Assembly (NCBI RefSeq): GCF_014170375.1
Contig: NZ_LZZW01000024.1
Location: 1-64,000, forward strand
Origin: Variovorax sp. UMC13
GTDB taxonomy: Bacteria; Pseudomonadota; Gammaproteobacteria; Burkholderiales; Burkholderiaceae_C
DNA length: 64,000 nt
Reading direction: 5' to 3'
In this document: positions 42,833 through 51,543 of the stretch, piece by piece
Layout of the letters: every line of letters starts with the position of its first letter
How positions within the stretch are numbered: the first letter of the stretch is position 1
Program-made: the position numbers and the translations under genes
The notes under the pieces: generated by a model
What the model was told of the DNA's origin: nothing
Databases searched by the model: none
What the model saw: the letters and a program-made list of their open reading frames with translations, nothing else

Positions 42833-43529
42833 CACGGTGAACGAGGTCCTCGGTGAAGTGAGGATGCTCCTTCACCGTGGCCTGCCGACCGAAACGCTTC
42901 GTTCTTCACGCTTCCTCTGGACTCGCCTGGCCGTCGTACTGACGTTGATGCTGGGCAGCGCCATGGTCCTCGGCACCCTCGCGGAAAGACTGGGCCTCGC
43001 ACGCGAGATGATCTTCCTTGGCGCGGGCTCAGATCCGCTCACGTGGCGCGTATGGCTGCTCGGCGTCGTGCTGGCACCGGTGACCGAAGAACTCGTCTTC
43101 AGAAGCGGATTGAGAAGCGCGACCATGGCCGTCCTGCTGCTGTGGTCATTGCTGCTGCTCATCGCGCTCGTCAGTCCCCAGCGCCCTGCGATGCTCGGTC
43201 TGCTCGCGTTGTTCACCGTGGGCGCGCTTCTGTCGCTTCTGAACGCACAAAGACGCAGGGCCTTGCTGCCCTGGGTCCACCGTGTACTGCTTCGCCATCG
43301 TGCCCTGTGGGTGCACCTGTCCACGGTCTCGTTCGCATTGGTCCATCTCAGCAATTGGCAAGTGATCTCCGGCGCGCCCATTCGTGCCGTGGTGCTGGTG
43401 CTGCCTCAACTGGTGACCGGGTACGGACTCGCCTACATCTGCATTCGCATGGGCTTGCGCTGGTCCATCCTTGCGCATGCCTTGTTCAATGCTTGCGTTT
43501 TCGTGATGGAAACCGTGGCTTCGCCCTGA
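42825..43529 (+). CDS. CPBP-family intramembrane metalloprotease
   Basis: 234 aa with about six membrane helices. The three CPBP/Abi motifs are present: TEELVFRSG (E88, E89, R93), SFALVHLSNW and LAHALFNACVF. Such proteins process prenyl-like or peptide substrates and occur in bacteriocin immunity and stress loci. The GTG start overlaps the ABC ATPase gene by eight bases. Codon choice is visibly less GC-rich than in its neighbours (many TTC/CTT, AGA and CAT codons), suggesting separate origin. It converges on the dehydratase gene; the stops are one base apart. Confidence 0.85.
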   Translation: MRDTVNEVLGEVRMLLHRGLPTETLRSSRFLWTRLAVVLTLMLGSAMVLGTLAERLGLAREMIFLGAGSDPLTWRVWLLGVVLAPVTEELVFRSGLRSATMAVLLLWSLLLLIALVSPQRPAMLGLLALFTVGALLSLLNAQRRRALLPWVHRVLLRHRALWVHLSTVSFALVHLSNWQVISGAPIRAVVLVLPQLVTGYGLAYICIRMGLRWSILAHALFNACVFVMETVASP

Positions 43530-43530
43530 T

Positions 43531-44496
43531 TCACTCGCCCGCCAGCAGCGCCGCGTAGCGCCCCAGGTCCACGTTGCCCCCGCTCACGATCACGCCGACC
43601 CGTGCGCCCGGCAGCGTGGCCGCGTCCTGGCAGGCGCCGGCGAAGGCCAGGCCGCCCGTGGGTTCGACCACCATCTTCATGCGCTCGGCGAAGAAGCGCA
43701 TCGCGTCGACCAGTTGCGCGTCGCTCACGGTGCGGATGTCGTCCACGTCGCGCCGGATGATGGCGAAGGTGTGCTGGCCCAGGTGCTGGGTCTGCGCGCC
43801 GTCGGCGATGGTGCGCGGCGTCTCGATGTGCACGATGCGGCCGGCGCGCAGCGACTGCTGGCCGTCGTTGCCGGCCTCGGGCTCGATGCCGTAGACCTTG
43901 CAGCCGGGCGACAGCGCACGCGCCGACAGGGCCGAGCCGCTGAGCAGCCCGCCCCCGCCCAGGCACACGTAGAGCGCATCGAGCGGGCCGGTTTCCTCGA
44001 TCAGTTCCTTCACCGCCGTGCCCTGGCCGGTGAGCACGTCGGGATGGTCGTAGGGCGGGATCAGCGTCATGCCGCGCTCGGTCGCCAACTGCTGCGTGAG
44101 CGCCTCGCGGTCCTGCGTGAAGCGGTCGTAGAGCACCACCTCGGCGCCGTAGCCGCGGGTGGCGGCCAGCTTGGCGGCCGGCGCGTCCTGCGGCATCAGG
44201 ATCAGCGCGGGCATGCCCAGCAGCCGGGCCGACAGCGCCACGGCCTGCGCGTGGTTGCCCGAGGAGAAGGCGATGGCGCCGGCCTGGCGCTGCGCCGCGT
44301 CGAAGCGCGACAGCGCATTGAAGGCGCCGCGGAACTTGAACGCGCCCATGCGCTGGAAGTTCTCGCATTTGAAGAAGAACTGCGCGCCCCAGCGCGCATC
44401 GGCGGTGGCGGAGCGCAGCACGGGGGTGCGGTGGGCATGGCCTTCGAGCCGCGCGGCGGCGGCGACCACGTCGTCGTAGGTGGGCAGTGCAGTCAT
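43531..44496 (-). CDS. PLP-dependent threonine/serine dehydratase-like enzyme
   Basis: 321 aa, fold type II. The PLP lysine is K54 in MGAFKFRGAFNAL, the phosphate loop is CLGGGGLLSG, and SSGNHAQAVALSARL binds the substrate. It lacks the C-terminal ACT domain of IlvA, so it is a catabolic-type or serine-racemase/threo-3-hydroxyaspartate dehydratase-like enzyme. It ends a chain of seven minus-strand genes with sulfur-linked partners, 19 bases after the previous one. It might break down an amino acid freed by that pathway; beta-elimination of a sulfur amino acid is possible but unproven. Confidence 0.88.
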   Translation of the reverse strand: MTALPTYDDVVAAAARLEGHAHRTPVLRSATADARWGAQFFFKCENFQRMGAFKFRGAFNALSRFDAAQRQAGAIAFSSGNHAQAVALSARLLGMPALILMPQDAPAAKLAATRGYGAEVVLYDRFTQDREALTQQLATERGMTLIPPYDHPDVLTGQGTAVKELIEETGPLDALYVCLGGGGLLSGSALSARALSPGCKVYGIEPEAGNDGQQSLRAGRIVHIETPRTIADGAQTQHLGQHTFAIIRRDVDDIRTVSDAQLVDAMRFFAERMKMVVEPTGGLAFAGACQDAATLPGARVGVIVSGGNVDLGRYAALLAGE

Positions 44497-44515
44497 GCCG
44501 CACAGCTTACCAAGC

Positions 44516-45694
44516 TCAGGTGTAGAGCGAAGGCACGGGGGCCTCGTCCTTGAGCGCCCAGCGCCCCAGCATGTTGAGCTTGTAATCCAGCGGATCGTGC
44601 AGCGTGTGGGTGCGCGCGTTGCGCCAGAAGCGGTCGAAGCCCAGCGAAGCGTGCGTGCCGCGCGCACCCACCACCTCGAACAGCTCCTGGCTCGCGTACA
44701 GGCCCGCGCGATGCGCCACCACCTTGGCCTCGGCCACCGCGATCGCGACCGCGGCGCGCTCGTCCGCGGTGAGGGCCTCGCCCTTCACGTAGGCCGCATC
44801 GAGCGCCTGCGCGGCGCGGTCGGCCAGCGCCTCGCCCGCGGCGACCTGCACCTGCAGTTCGCCGAAGCGGTTGAGCGTGTAGGGGTCGTCGGTGGCATGG
44901 GCGACGCCCGAGCTGACCCAGGGTCGCGCGTTCGTGTGCGCCCATTGGCGCGCTTCCTGTCGTGCACCGATGGCGATGCCCAGGTAGAGGTTGACCAGCA
45001 CCAGCTGGCCGATGGTGGTGCGCAGCGTGTGGAAGGCCGTGGGCACGGCGTCGCTCGCGCGGATCACGTCGCGCGCGGGCAGCGCCACCTGCGTGAAGAC
45101 CACCGCGTTGCTGTCGGTCTGGCGCTGGCCGATCGGGTCCCAGTCGTCGAGCACCGCGATGCCCGGCTGCTGCGTCGGCACGATGCCCAGCAGCATGGGG
45201 CCGCCCGCGGCCGGCACGGCCGAGAGCGTCATGTAGCTGGAACCCGTGGTGCCCGAGCAAAAGCTCTTGGTGCCCTCGAGCACCAGGTCGCCACCGGGGC
45301 CCTCGTGCGCCTCGAGCCGGCGATCGATGGGGTTCATCGCATTGCCCCACCAGCCCTGCTCGCGCACCGTGGCCGAGAGCCAGCGCTGCTGCTGGTCCGG
45401 CGTGCCGTAGATGGCCACGGTCGCGACCTGCAGGTGGTGGAAGGCCAGCACATGGGCCAGGGCGCTGTCGACCGCCGCGATGCGCCGCACGGTCGTGAAG
45501 ACGCTGCGCCAGTCGAGGCCGCGGCCGCCGAAGGCCTGCGGCACGGCGTCGTTCAGCAGGCCGTGCGCGCGGATCAGGGCCTTCTCGGCGGCGGCATGGC
45601 CGCCCTCGCGGTCGCGGGCCACGGCGGTGGCGCGCAGGGCATCGAGCAGCGGCTGCAGGTCGTCGACGGGCGGATGGGGCAGGCGGGCGTTCAT
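44516..45694 (-). CDS. Acyl-CoA dehydrogenase-fold flavoprotein, SfnB/DszC-like
   Basis: 392 aa. The fold is that of acyl-CoA dehydrogenases, but with the flavin monooxygenase pattern: HHLQVATVAIYGTPDQQQRWL, GTKSFCSGTTGSSYM and the ending FWRNARTHTLHDPLDYK, as in DszC and SfnB. DszC-type enzymes use FMNH2 and O2 to oxidise organosulfur compounds. No flavin reductase gene is close by. It is a paralogue of the next gene upstream: a 33-base stretch (44595-44627) is identical to 45784-45816. Predicted role is oxidative attack on an imported sulfur compound, as inference. Confidence 0.85.
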   Translation of the reverse strand: MNARLPHPPVDDLQPLLDALRATAVARDREGGHAAAEKALIRAHGLLNDAVPQAFGGRGLDWRSVFTTVRRIAAVDSALAHVLAFHHLQVATVAIYGTPDQQQRWLSATVREQGWWGNAMNPIDRRLEAHEGPGGDLVLEGTKSFCSGTTGSSYMTLSAVPAAGGPMLLGIVPTQQPGIAVLDDWDPIGQRQTDSNAVVFTQVALPARDVIRASDAVPTAFHTLRTTIGQLVLVNLYLGIAIGARQEARQWAHTNARPWVSSGVAHATDDPYTLNRFGELQVQVAAGEALADRAAQALDAAYVKGEALTADERAAVAIAVAEAKVVAHRAGLYASQELFEVVGARGTHASLGFDRFWRNARTHTLHDPLDYKLNMLGRWALKDEAPVPSLYT

Positions 45695-45704
45695 GAATGA
45701 GAGG

Positions 45705-46955
45705 CTAGAACCAGAGATGGTGCGGCGGCAGCTTGCCGTTGAGGAAGTGGTCGCCCAGCGCGTGGTATTTCCAGCGCACCGGGTCGTGCAGCGTGTGGGT
45801 GCGCGCGTTGCGCCAGTGGCGGTCGAGGCCGTGCTCGGCCACCGTGCTCTGCGCGCCGGCCAGTTCGAACAGCTTGCTCGCGGCCTGCAGTGCGACTTCG
45901 GTGGTCAGGATCTTGGCCTCGGCCACGGCCAGCGAGGCTTCGCCGGCCTGCTCCGGCGTCGAGACCGCGGGCGTGTCGTCGAGCGCGCGCGCGGCGCGTT
46001 CGAGCAGCGCATCGGCGGCGCGCAGCTGCACGCGCAGGCGCCCCACCTCGCTCAAGGTGAGCGGGTCGGCGCTGGCGAGGTCCACACCGCTGTCGATCCA
46101 AGGCCGCGCACGCGTGGTCACGAAATGGCGCATGTCCTCCAGCGCCGCATGGGCGATGCCACCGTCGATGGCGGCCTGCAGGATCTGCGAGAAGGGGCCG
46201 GCCAGCGTGGGCCGCGCGAAGCGCGTCGAGGGCACGAGCTGCCAGGCCTGCACCGCCACCTGGGCCAGCGTCACGCTGCCGCTTGCCGTGGTGCGCTGGC
46301 CGAAGCCCGACCAGTCGTCGATCACCGCCAGGCCCGGCGCGCCGCGCTCGACCATCGCCAGCCAGGGCTTGTCCTGCGCATCGCGCGCCGACACCGGAAT
46401 CCAGTCGGCGAACAGCGCGCCGGTCGAGAAGGCCTTGCGGCCATCGAGGCGGAACGCGCCCTCGCCCGCCGCGGCGTCGGCCACCAGGCGGGTGCGGGTC
46501 TCGCGCACGTGGCGGGTGCCGACCTCCGACACCGCATTGCCCAGCCGCGCGCCGCGCAGCAACTCGGCGAAGAAGAAATCCTGCTGCGCGGGGCTGCCGT
46601 CGAGCCGCAGCGCGCACACCACGCTGTAGTGGTTCTGCGGAATCTGGGCGATCGAGGGGTCGGCCTGCGCGATGCGCCGGAACACCTCGACCAGCGTGAC
46701 ATGGCTGACGTCCGCGCCGCCATGGCTGCGCGGCACGGTCAGTGCCCAGAGGCCGCTCTGCGAGAAGGCGTCGACCTCGGCATGGGGCAGCAGACGGTCG
46801 CGATCCCGCGCGGCGGCGCCGGGCGCGATCGCGGCGGCGAAGGCGGCCGCGGCCTCGAGCGCCTCGGCGTCGTTGCGGATGACGTGGGCATCGGGCCGCG
46901 TGAAGGCGCGCGCACGGCGCGGCCGGTGCTGGTTGTCGTGGCTGCCGTGGCTCAT
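45705..46955 (-). CDS. SfnB-family sulfur acquisition oxidoreductase
   Basis: 416 aa. AFAAAIAPGAAARDRDRLLPHAEVDAFSQSGLWALTVPRSHGGADVS and IAQADPSIAQIPQNHYSVV are strong SfnB signatures. GRKAFSTGALFADWIPV and HWRNARTHTLHDPVRWKYHALGDHFL close the protein. SfnB relatives act in sulfone and sulfonate use under sulfate limitation. AAGGGAG lies 8 bases before ATG 46955, which overlaps the metI stop by four bases (ATGA). It probably works with the FMN monooxygenase encoded upstream. Confidence 0.9.
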   Translation of the reverse strand: MSHGSHDNQHRPRRARAFTRPDAHVIRNDAEALEAAAAFAAAIAPGAAARDRDRLLPHAEVDAFSQSGLWALTVPRSHGGADVSHVTLVEVFRRIAQADPSIAQIPQNHYSVVCALRLDGSPAQQDFFFAELLRGARLGNAVSEVGTRHVRETRTRLVADAAAGEGAFRLDGRKAFSTGALFADWIPVSARDAQDKPWLAMVERGAPGLAVIDDWSGFGQRTTASGSVTLAQVAVQAWQLVPSTRFARPTLAGPFSQILQAAIDGGIAHAALEDMRHFVTTRARPWIDSGVDLASADPLTLSEVGRLRVQLRAADALLERAARALDDTPAVSTPEQAGEASLAVAEAKILTTEVALQAASKLFELAGAQSTVAEHGLDRHWRNARTHTLHDPVRWKYHALGDHFLNGKLPPHHLWF

Positions 46956-47605
46956 GCCCTCTCCCTTCGATTGACCCGGCGCGCCAGCGCGTCGCCGCTC
47001 CATTGCACCGCGCCGACCAGCACGATCAGCAGCGCGATCACTTCCAGCATCACCACGGTGTCGAAGCGCTGGTAGCCGTAGCGGATCGCCAGGTCGCCCA
47101 GCCCGCCGCCGCCCACCGCCCCGGCCATGGCCGAGGAACCGATCATCGTGACCACCGTCAGCGTGAAGCCCGCGATGATCCCCGGCAGCGCCTCGGGCAG
47201 CAGCACGTGGCGCACGATGTGCCAGCGCTTGCAGCCCATGGCCTGCGCCGCTTCCACCAGGCCGCGATCGACCTCGCGCAGGCTCACCTCGACCATGCGC
47301 GCGAAGAAAGGCGTCGAGGCGATCGACAGCGGCACCACCGCGGCCCACAGGCCGATCGAGGTGCCGACGACCCAGCGCGTGAACGGGATCAGCGCCACCA
47401 GCAGGATGATGAAGGGGGCCGAGCGCAGCACGTTGACCACGCTGCCCAGCACCCGGTTGACGCCGGGCCGCGCATAGATGCCGCCCGGTGCGGTGGTGGT
47501 CAGCACCACCGCGATCGGCACGCCGGCCACGAAGGCGAAGGCGGCCGAGACGCCCACCATCAGCAGGGTCTGCAAGGTCGCGTTGATGAACATGTCAAGC
47601 AGCAT
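46952..47605 (-). CDS. metI: MetI-type ABC transporter permease
   Basis: 217 aa with five to six membrane helices. NVLRSAPFIILLVALIPFTRW and EAAQAMGCKRWHIVRHVLLPEALPGIIAGF (the EAA loop that contacts the ATPase) mark the MetI family, and GAVGGGGLGDLAIRYGYQRFD is also conserved. It should form the membrane path of a methionine-type importer with MetN and MetQ. AAGGAG lies 8 bases before ATG 47605; it overlaps the metN stop by 11 bases. In this operon the real substrate may be another sulfur compound. Confidence 0.92.
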   Translation of the reverse strand: MLLDMFINATLQTLLMVGVSAAFAFVAGVPIAVVLTTTAPGGIYARPGVNRVLGSVVNVLRSAPFIILLVALIPFTRWVVGTSIGLWAAVVPLSIASTPFFARMVEVSLREVDRGLVEAAQAMGCKRWHIVRHVLLPEALPGIIAGFTLTVVTMIGSSAMAGAVGGGGLGDLAIRYGYQRFDTVVMLEVIALLIVLVGAVQWSGDALARRVNRRERA

Positions 47606-48737
47606 GCGCGGCTCCTTCTTTTTCCTCTTCTTCGCGCACACCCAGCACCGTGACCTGGTCGACCAGGCCGGCCAGCGCATGGCGCAGCGCATCGGCCGTG
47701 CGCAGCGAGCTGCGCGCCGACAACACCACGCGGCCCAGCGGCCGGCCTGCGATGCGGTCGATGCCGCCGTGCAGCAGCTGCAGCGGGCCGCCGAGGGCCA
47801 GCGCCAGCGCGCCGAGTTCGAACTCGCGCCCGTGCTGGCCGTTGAGCCGCAGGTCCAGCAGCACGGTCGCACCGGGCGCCAGCGCCTCGCCGGCCTGCAC
47901 CGGCCGCAGCCCCTGGCGCAGTTCGGGCGGCAGCTCGTGCAGCAAGGGCTGCAGCAGCGCGCGCGTGGCATCGCCCTGCGGATCGCCGAACACGCGCCAG
48001 ACCTCGCCCAGCTCGACCAGCCGGCCCTTCTCTAGCACCGCGACGCGGTCGCAGATCTCGCGGATCACCGCCATCTCGTGGGTGATCAACACCACGGTCA
48101 GGCCAAGCCGGCGGTTGATGTCGCGCAGCAGCGCCAGGATCGATTGCGTGGTCTCGGGATCGAGCGCCGAGGTGGCCTCGTCGCACAGCAGCACTTCCGG
48201 GTCATGCACCAGCGCACGCGCGATGCCCACGCGCTGCTTCTGGCCGCCCGAGAGCTGTGCCGGGTAGGCGTCCTTCTTGGCCGCCAGGCCCACCAGCTCG
48301 AGCAGCGCGCCGACCTTGCGCGCGATCGCCTCGCGCGGCACGCCGGCCACGCGCAGCGGCAGCGCGACGTTCTCCCACACCGTCTTGGCCGACAGCAGGT
48401 TGAAGTGCTGGAAGATCATGCCGGTGCGGCGGCGCAGCTTGACCAGCGCGTCCTCGTCGAGCGTGCCGACGTCGGTGCCGTGCACCACCACGCGGCCCTC
48501 GGTCGGCGACTCGAGCCGGTTGACGGTGCGCAGCAGCGTCGACTTGCCCGCGCCGCTGCGGCCGATGATGCCGAAGACCTCACCGGTCTCGATGCGGAAG
48601 TCGATCCCGGCCAGCGCCTGCGTGCGCCCCGCCGTGCCTTCGTAGTGCTTGCCCACGCGCTCGAACACGATGCTGGCGCTGCGCGCCGCGCCGGTGTCAT
48701 GCGCTGCCACGTGGCGGATCTCGGACAGGTCGGTCAT
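47595..48737 (-). CDS. metN: MetN-type ABC transporter ATPase
   Basis: 380 aa. Walker A GRSGAGKSTLLR, Q-loop MIFQHFNLL, signature LSGGQKQRVGIARAL and Walker B VLLCDEATSALDP. A C-terminal extension of about 110 residues holds a NIL-like substrate-sensing domain, as in MetN, where methionine binding shuts the transporter. The tail ends in an acidic/basic run (REEEEKEGAAHAA). The ATG overlaps the monooxygenase stop by four bases. Compared with canonical MetN (about 343 aa) the N-terminus is longer by about 20 residues. Confidence 0.92.
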   Translation of the reverse strand: MTDLSEIRHVAAHDTGAARSASIVFERVGKHYEGTAGRTQALAGIDFRIETGEVFGIIGRSGAGKSTLLRTVNRLESPTEGRVVVHGTDVGTLDEDALVKLRRRTGMIFQHFNLLSAKTVWENVALPLRVAGVPREAIARKVGALLELVGLAAKKDAYPAQLSGGQKQRVGIARALVHDPEVLLCDEATSALDPETTQSILALLRDINRRLGLTVVLITHEMAVIREICDRVAVLEKGRLVELGEVWRVFGDPQGDATRALLQPLLHELPPELRQGLRPVQAGEALAPGATVLLDLRLNGQHGREFELGALALALGGPLQLLHGGIDRIAGRPLGRVVLSARSSLRTADALRHALAGLVDQVTVLGVREEEEKEGAAHAA

Positions 48738-50134
48738 GCGGAAGCAGGAGAAAAACGGAAGGACGCGGCCGCGTGCCGATCGGGCAGGCGATCGGTGCCG
48801 AAGAGCTTGTGGCGCAAAGTGCCGGGCGTGTAGGCCGTCTTGTAGACGCCACGCGCGCGCAGCTCCGGCACCAGCAGGTCGACGATGTCGGTGAAGCACT
48901 CGGGCACCACGGTGCGGATCAGGTTGAAGCCGTCGACGTCGGCTTCGCGCACCCACGACTCCAGTTCGTCGGCCACCTGCTCGGCCGAGCCGACGATAGG
49001 CGTGTGGCGGCTGCCCAGCACCATCTGGTCGAGCAGCCGGCGCGGGGTCCAGACCTGGCCGCCGCTGCGGGTGGTGACCGATTCGAGAAAGGACTTGAGC
49101 GCCTGCGTGTCGGGGTTGACGATGGGCGCATCGAGGTCGAAGCGCGAGAAGTCGATGCCGGTCTGGGCCGAGAAATGCGCCAGGCCGGCCTCGGGGCTCG
49201 CGTGGTGCCGGTACTCGGCAAAACGCTCTCGCGCCTCGGCCTCGGTCGCGCCCACCACCACGATGGTGCCGACGAAGAAGCGCAGGTCCGCGCGGCGCCG
49301 GCCCAGCGCCACCGCGCGCGCCGTGATGTCGGCGATGGTCTCGCGCGCCTGGGCCTTGGTGCCCGAGACGAAGATGCATTCGGCATGGCGCGCCGCGAAG
49401 TCCATGCCACGCTTGGAGGCGCCGGCCTGGAACAGCACCGGCGTGCGCTGCGGCGAAGGCTCGCTCAGGAAGATGGTGTCGGCCTGGTAGTAAGGGCCTT
49501 CGTGGCGGATGCGGTGCACCTTGTCGGGCCGGGTGTGGATGCGCGCGGCGCGGTCGTGCACCACGGCGTCGTCCTCCCAGCTGCCTTCCCAGAGCTTGTA
49601 GGCCAGTTCCATGAAGTCGTCGGCACGGTCGTAGCGCGCGTCGTGGCCCAGCTGCTGCGTCTGGCCGGCGGCGCGGGCCGCGCTGTCGAGGAAGCCGGTC
49701 ACGATGTTCCAGGCGACGCGCCCCTCGCTCAGGTGGTCGAGCGTGCTCATGCGGCGCGCGAACAGGTGCGGCACCTCGTAGGACTGGTTCACGGTCACGC
49801 CGAAGCCCAGGTGCTCGGTCACGTGCGCCATCAGCGGCACCAGCAGCAGCGGGTCGTTGATCGGGTGCTGCACGCCTTCGCGCAGCGCCGCGTCGGGGCG
49901 GCCTTCCCAGACGTCGTTGGCGCCGATGATGTCGGCCAGGAACAGCGTGTCGAAGCCGCCGCGCTCCAGCGTGCGGGCCAGCTCGGCCCAGTAGCGCGAA
50001 GTGCGGTAGGCCCGCGAGTCGTCGCGCGGATGGGTCCACAGGCCGTGGGCGATGTCGCCGATGCAGTTCATGTGCACGGCGTTCAACAGAATGGGCCGCG
50101 CCGCGGCGCCGCGCGCCCCTGCCACTCCGCTCAC
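48734..50134 (-). CDS. FMN-dependent monooxygenase, NtaA/SnaA/DszA family
   Basis: 466 aa, luciferase-like TIM barrel. Its opening (HMNCIGDIAHGLWTHP) and YWAELARTLERGGFDTLFLADIIG, ARRMSTLDHLSEGRVAWNIVTGFLDSAARAAG and PVLFQAGASKRGMDFAARHAECIF are hallmarks of the group including DszA, SnaA and NtaA. These enzymes use FMNH2 from a separate reductase to cleave C-S or C-N bonds. GTG 50134 overlaps the metQ stop (GTGA). Sitting between metQ and metN, it links uptake to oxidation. Confidence 0.92.
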   Translation of the reverse strand: MSGVAGARGAAARPILLNAVHMNCIGDIAHGLWTHPRDDSRAYRTSRYWAELARTLERGGFDTLFLADIIGANDVWEGRPDAALREGVQHPINDPLLLVPLMAHVTEHLGFGVTVNQSYEVPHLFARRMSTLDHLSEGRVAWNIVTGFLDSAARAAGQTQQLGHDARYDRADDFMELAYKLWEGSWEDDAVVHDRAARIHTRPDKVHRIRHEGPYYQADTIFLSEPSPQRTPVLFQAGASKRGMDFAARHAECIFVSGTKAQARETIADITARAVALGRRRADLRFFVGTIVVVGATEAEARERFAEYRHHASPEAGLAHFSAQTGIDFSRFDLDAPIVNPDTQALKSFLESVTTRSGGQVWTPRRLLDQMVLGSRHTPIVGSAEQVADELESWVREADVDGFNLIRTVVPECFTDIVDLLVPELRARGVYKTAYTPGTLRHKLFGTDRLPDRHAAASFRFSPASA

Positions 50135-51012
50135 TTGGCGGGGGTCGCGTTCAGCGCGGTCTTCTGTGCGTTGGCCTGCGCCGTCTCCCACGGGAACTCG
50201 ACCAGGCCGTCGAAGGCCGTGCGCACCGCGGCCTTCACTTCGGCGCTGTTCTGGTAGATGGCGATGAACCTGCGGATGCGCGGGTCGTTGGCGCGCTCGG
50301 GCTTGGCGGCCCAGACGAAGCTGTACTTGCTGTTGTCCTTCTCGCGGTAGATCGGCTTGTGCACGTCGAGCCCGGCGATCTTGACGAAGGTCGCGTAGGT
50401 CACGGCGGCATCGAGGTCGTCGAAGGCGCGCGCGATGGCCGGGCCGTCGATCTGCAGGATCTGCAGCTTGCGCGGGTTCTCGCTCACGTCTTCCAAGGTC
50501 GAGGTGGTGCTGCCGCCGTTCTTGAGCTTGATCAGGCCGGCCTCCTGCAGCACCAGCAGCGAGCGCGCGGTGTTGATCGGGTCCTGCGCGATCGCGATCT
50601 TGGCGCCGGTCTTGATCTGGTCCAGCGAGGTGAGCTTCTTCGAGTAGAGGCCGACCGTGGTGGTGTAGCCGCCCGCGATGGGCACCAGGTTGTAGCCGCC
50701 GGCCTTGTTCGACTGCTCGAGGAAGGGCTTGTGCTGGAAGTGGTTCACGTCGACCTCGCCACTGGCCACGGCCGAGTTGGGCGTGCGCCAGTCGCTGAAC
50801 TCGATGATCTCGACGTTCAGGCCCTGGGCCTTGGCCTGCTGCGCCGCGATCTCCAGGCCGCGCGTGGCCGGGCTGGTGGCGGTCGCGACCTTGAGCGGCT
50901 TGTCCTGCGCGAAGACGGGCGCGCCCAGCGAGGACAGCGCCGCGGCGGCGAGGAAGGCGCCGCCGAAGCGGCGGGTGAAGGCGAAGACGGACGAGGGCAT
51001 GGGTTTCTTCAT
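50131..51012 (-). CDS. metQ: MetQ/NlpA-family substrate-binding protein
   Basis: 293 aa. A normal cleavable signal peptide (ends GAPVFAQD) replaces the lipobox found in most MetQ proteins. The mature part has GLEIAAQQAKAQGLNVEIIEFSDW, VDVNHFQHKPFL, IAIAQDPINTARSLLVLQ and TYATFVKIAGLD of the NlpA/MetQ family. It should capture a methionine-like ligand in the periplasm. It is the first gene of the seven-gene operon; the region 51013-51163 should hold the promoter. ATG 51012 gives a good signal peptide. Confidence 0.92.
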   Translation of the reverse strand: MKKPMPSSVFAFTRRFGGAFLAAAALSSLGAPVFAQDKPLKVATATSPATRGLEIAAQQAKAQGLNVEIIEFSDWRTPNSAVASGEVDVNHFQHKPFLEQSNKAGGYNLVPIAGGYTTTVGLYSKKLTSLDQIKTGAKIAIAQDPINTARSLLVLQEAGLIKLKNGGSTTSTLEDVSENPRKLQILQIDGPAIARAFDDLDAAVTYATFVKIAGLDVHKPIYREKDNSKYSFVWAAKPERANDPRIRRFIAIYQNSAEVKAAVRTAFDGLVEFPWETAQANAQKTALNATPAK

Positions 51013-51163
51013 GGACGACTTTTCTGGCAGGCGGCCGCGGGCGGGCCGCGAAATGGACCCGCGAACTTAAGGCCTCGTCGCCATGCGGACAACGAAGCTT
51101 TCAGCCCTTGCTTATGCGGATTCCTTCTTTGTCACGCGCGCGCGATGCCCCTGCAATCGCCGC

Positions 51164-51505
51164 ATGAGCCGAGACAACGAAGAACGCATCGACTGGACCC
51201 GGAGCGCGCGCATGCAGGCGCTGAAAGAGCTCGCGCCCGAACCCTTCGCGGCCTTCGCCGCCTTCGACAAGGCGGTGTTCGCGCCCGGCCACCTCGAACC
51301 CAAGATCAAGGAGCTGATCGCGGTCGCGGTCACGCACGTGACGCAGTGCGAGTCCTGCCTCACGCTGCATGTGAAGAACGCACGCAGGCTCGGCGCCACC
51401 GAGGGCGAGGTCGCCGAGGCGCTGTGGGTCGCGGCGCAACTGCGCGCGGGCGGTGCGATCGGCCAGTTCGGGGCCACGCTCGCGGCCCTGAAGCAGGGCG
51501 ACTGA
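51164..51505 (+). CDS. AhpD-like carboxymuconolactone decarboxylase-family protein
   Basis: 113 aa, the short one-domain CMD type. The redox motif is QCESCLTLHVKNARRLG (CxxC...H) and the helix EPKIKELIAVAVTHVTQ precedes it. It may be a thiol peroxidase partner or decarboxylase-like enzyme. It diverges from the sulfur operon and precedes the FtsX permease by 38 bases in the same direction, so it could be co-transcribed with either side's regulator or permease. A longer frame from ATG 51083 is possible, but the added 27 residues look noncoding. Confidence 0.82.
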   Translation: MSRDNEERIDWTRSARMQALKELAPEPFAAFAAFDKAVFAPGHLEPKIKELIAVAVTHVTQCESCLTLHVKNARRLGATEGEVAEALWVAAQLRAGGAIGQFGATLAALKQGD

Positions 51506-51543
51506 GGCCACGACAGGCGGCGGGCTGGCGCGACAATGGCGCC

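Noticed and set aside
42825..51540. Mobile element or genomic island with its own mobility genes
   Set aside because: No integrase, transposase, tRNA end or flanking direct repeat was found; insertion is suggested only by context.
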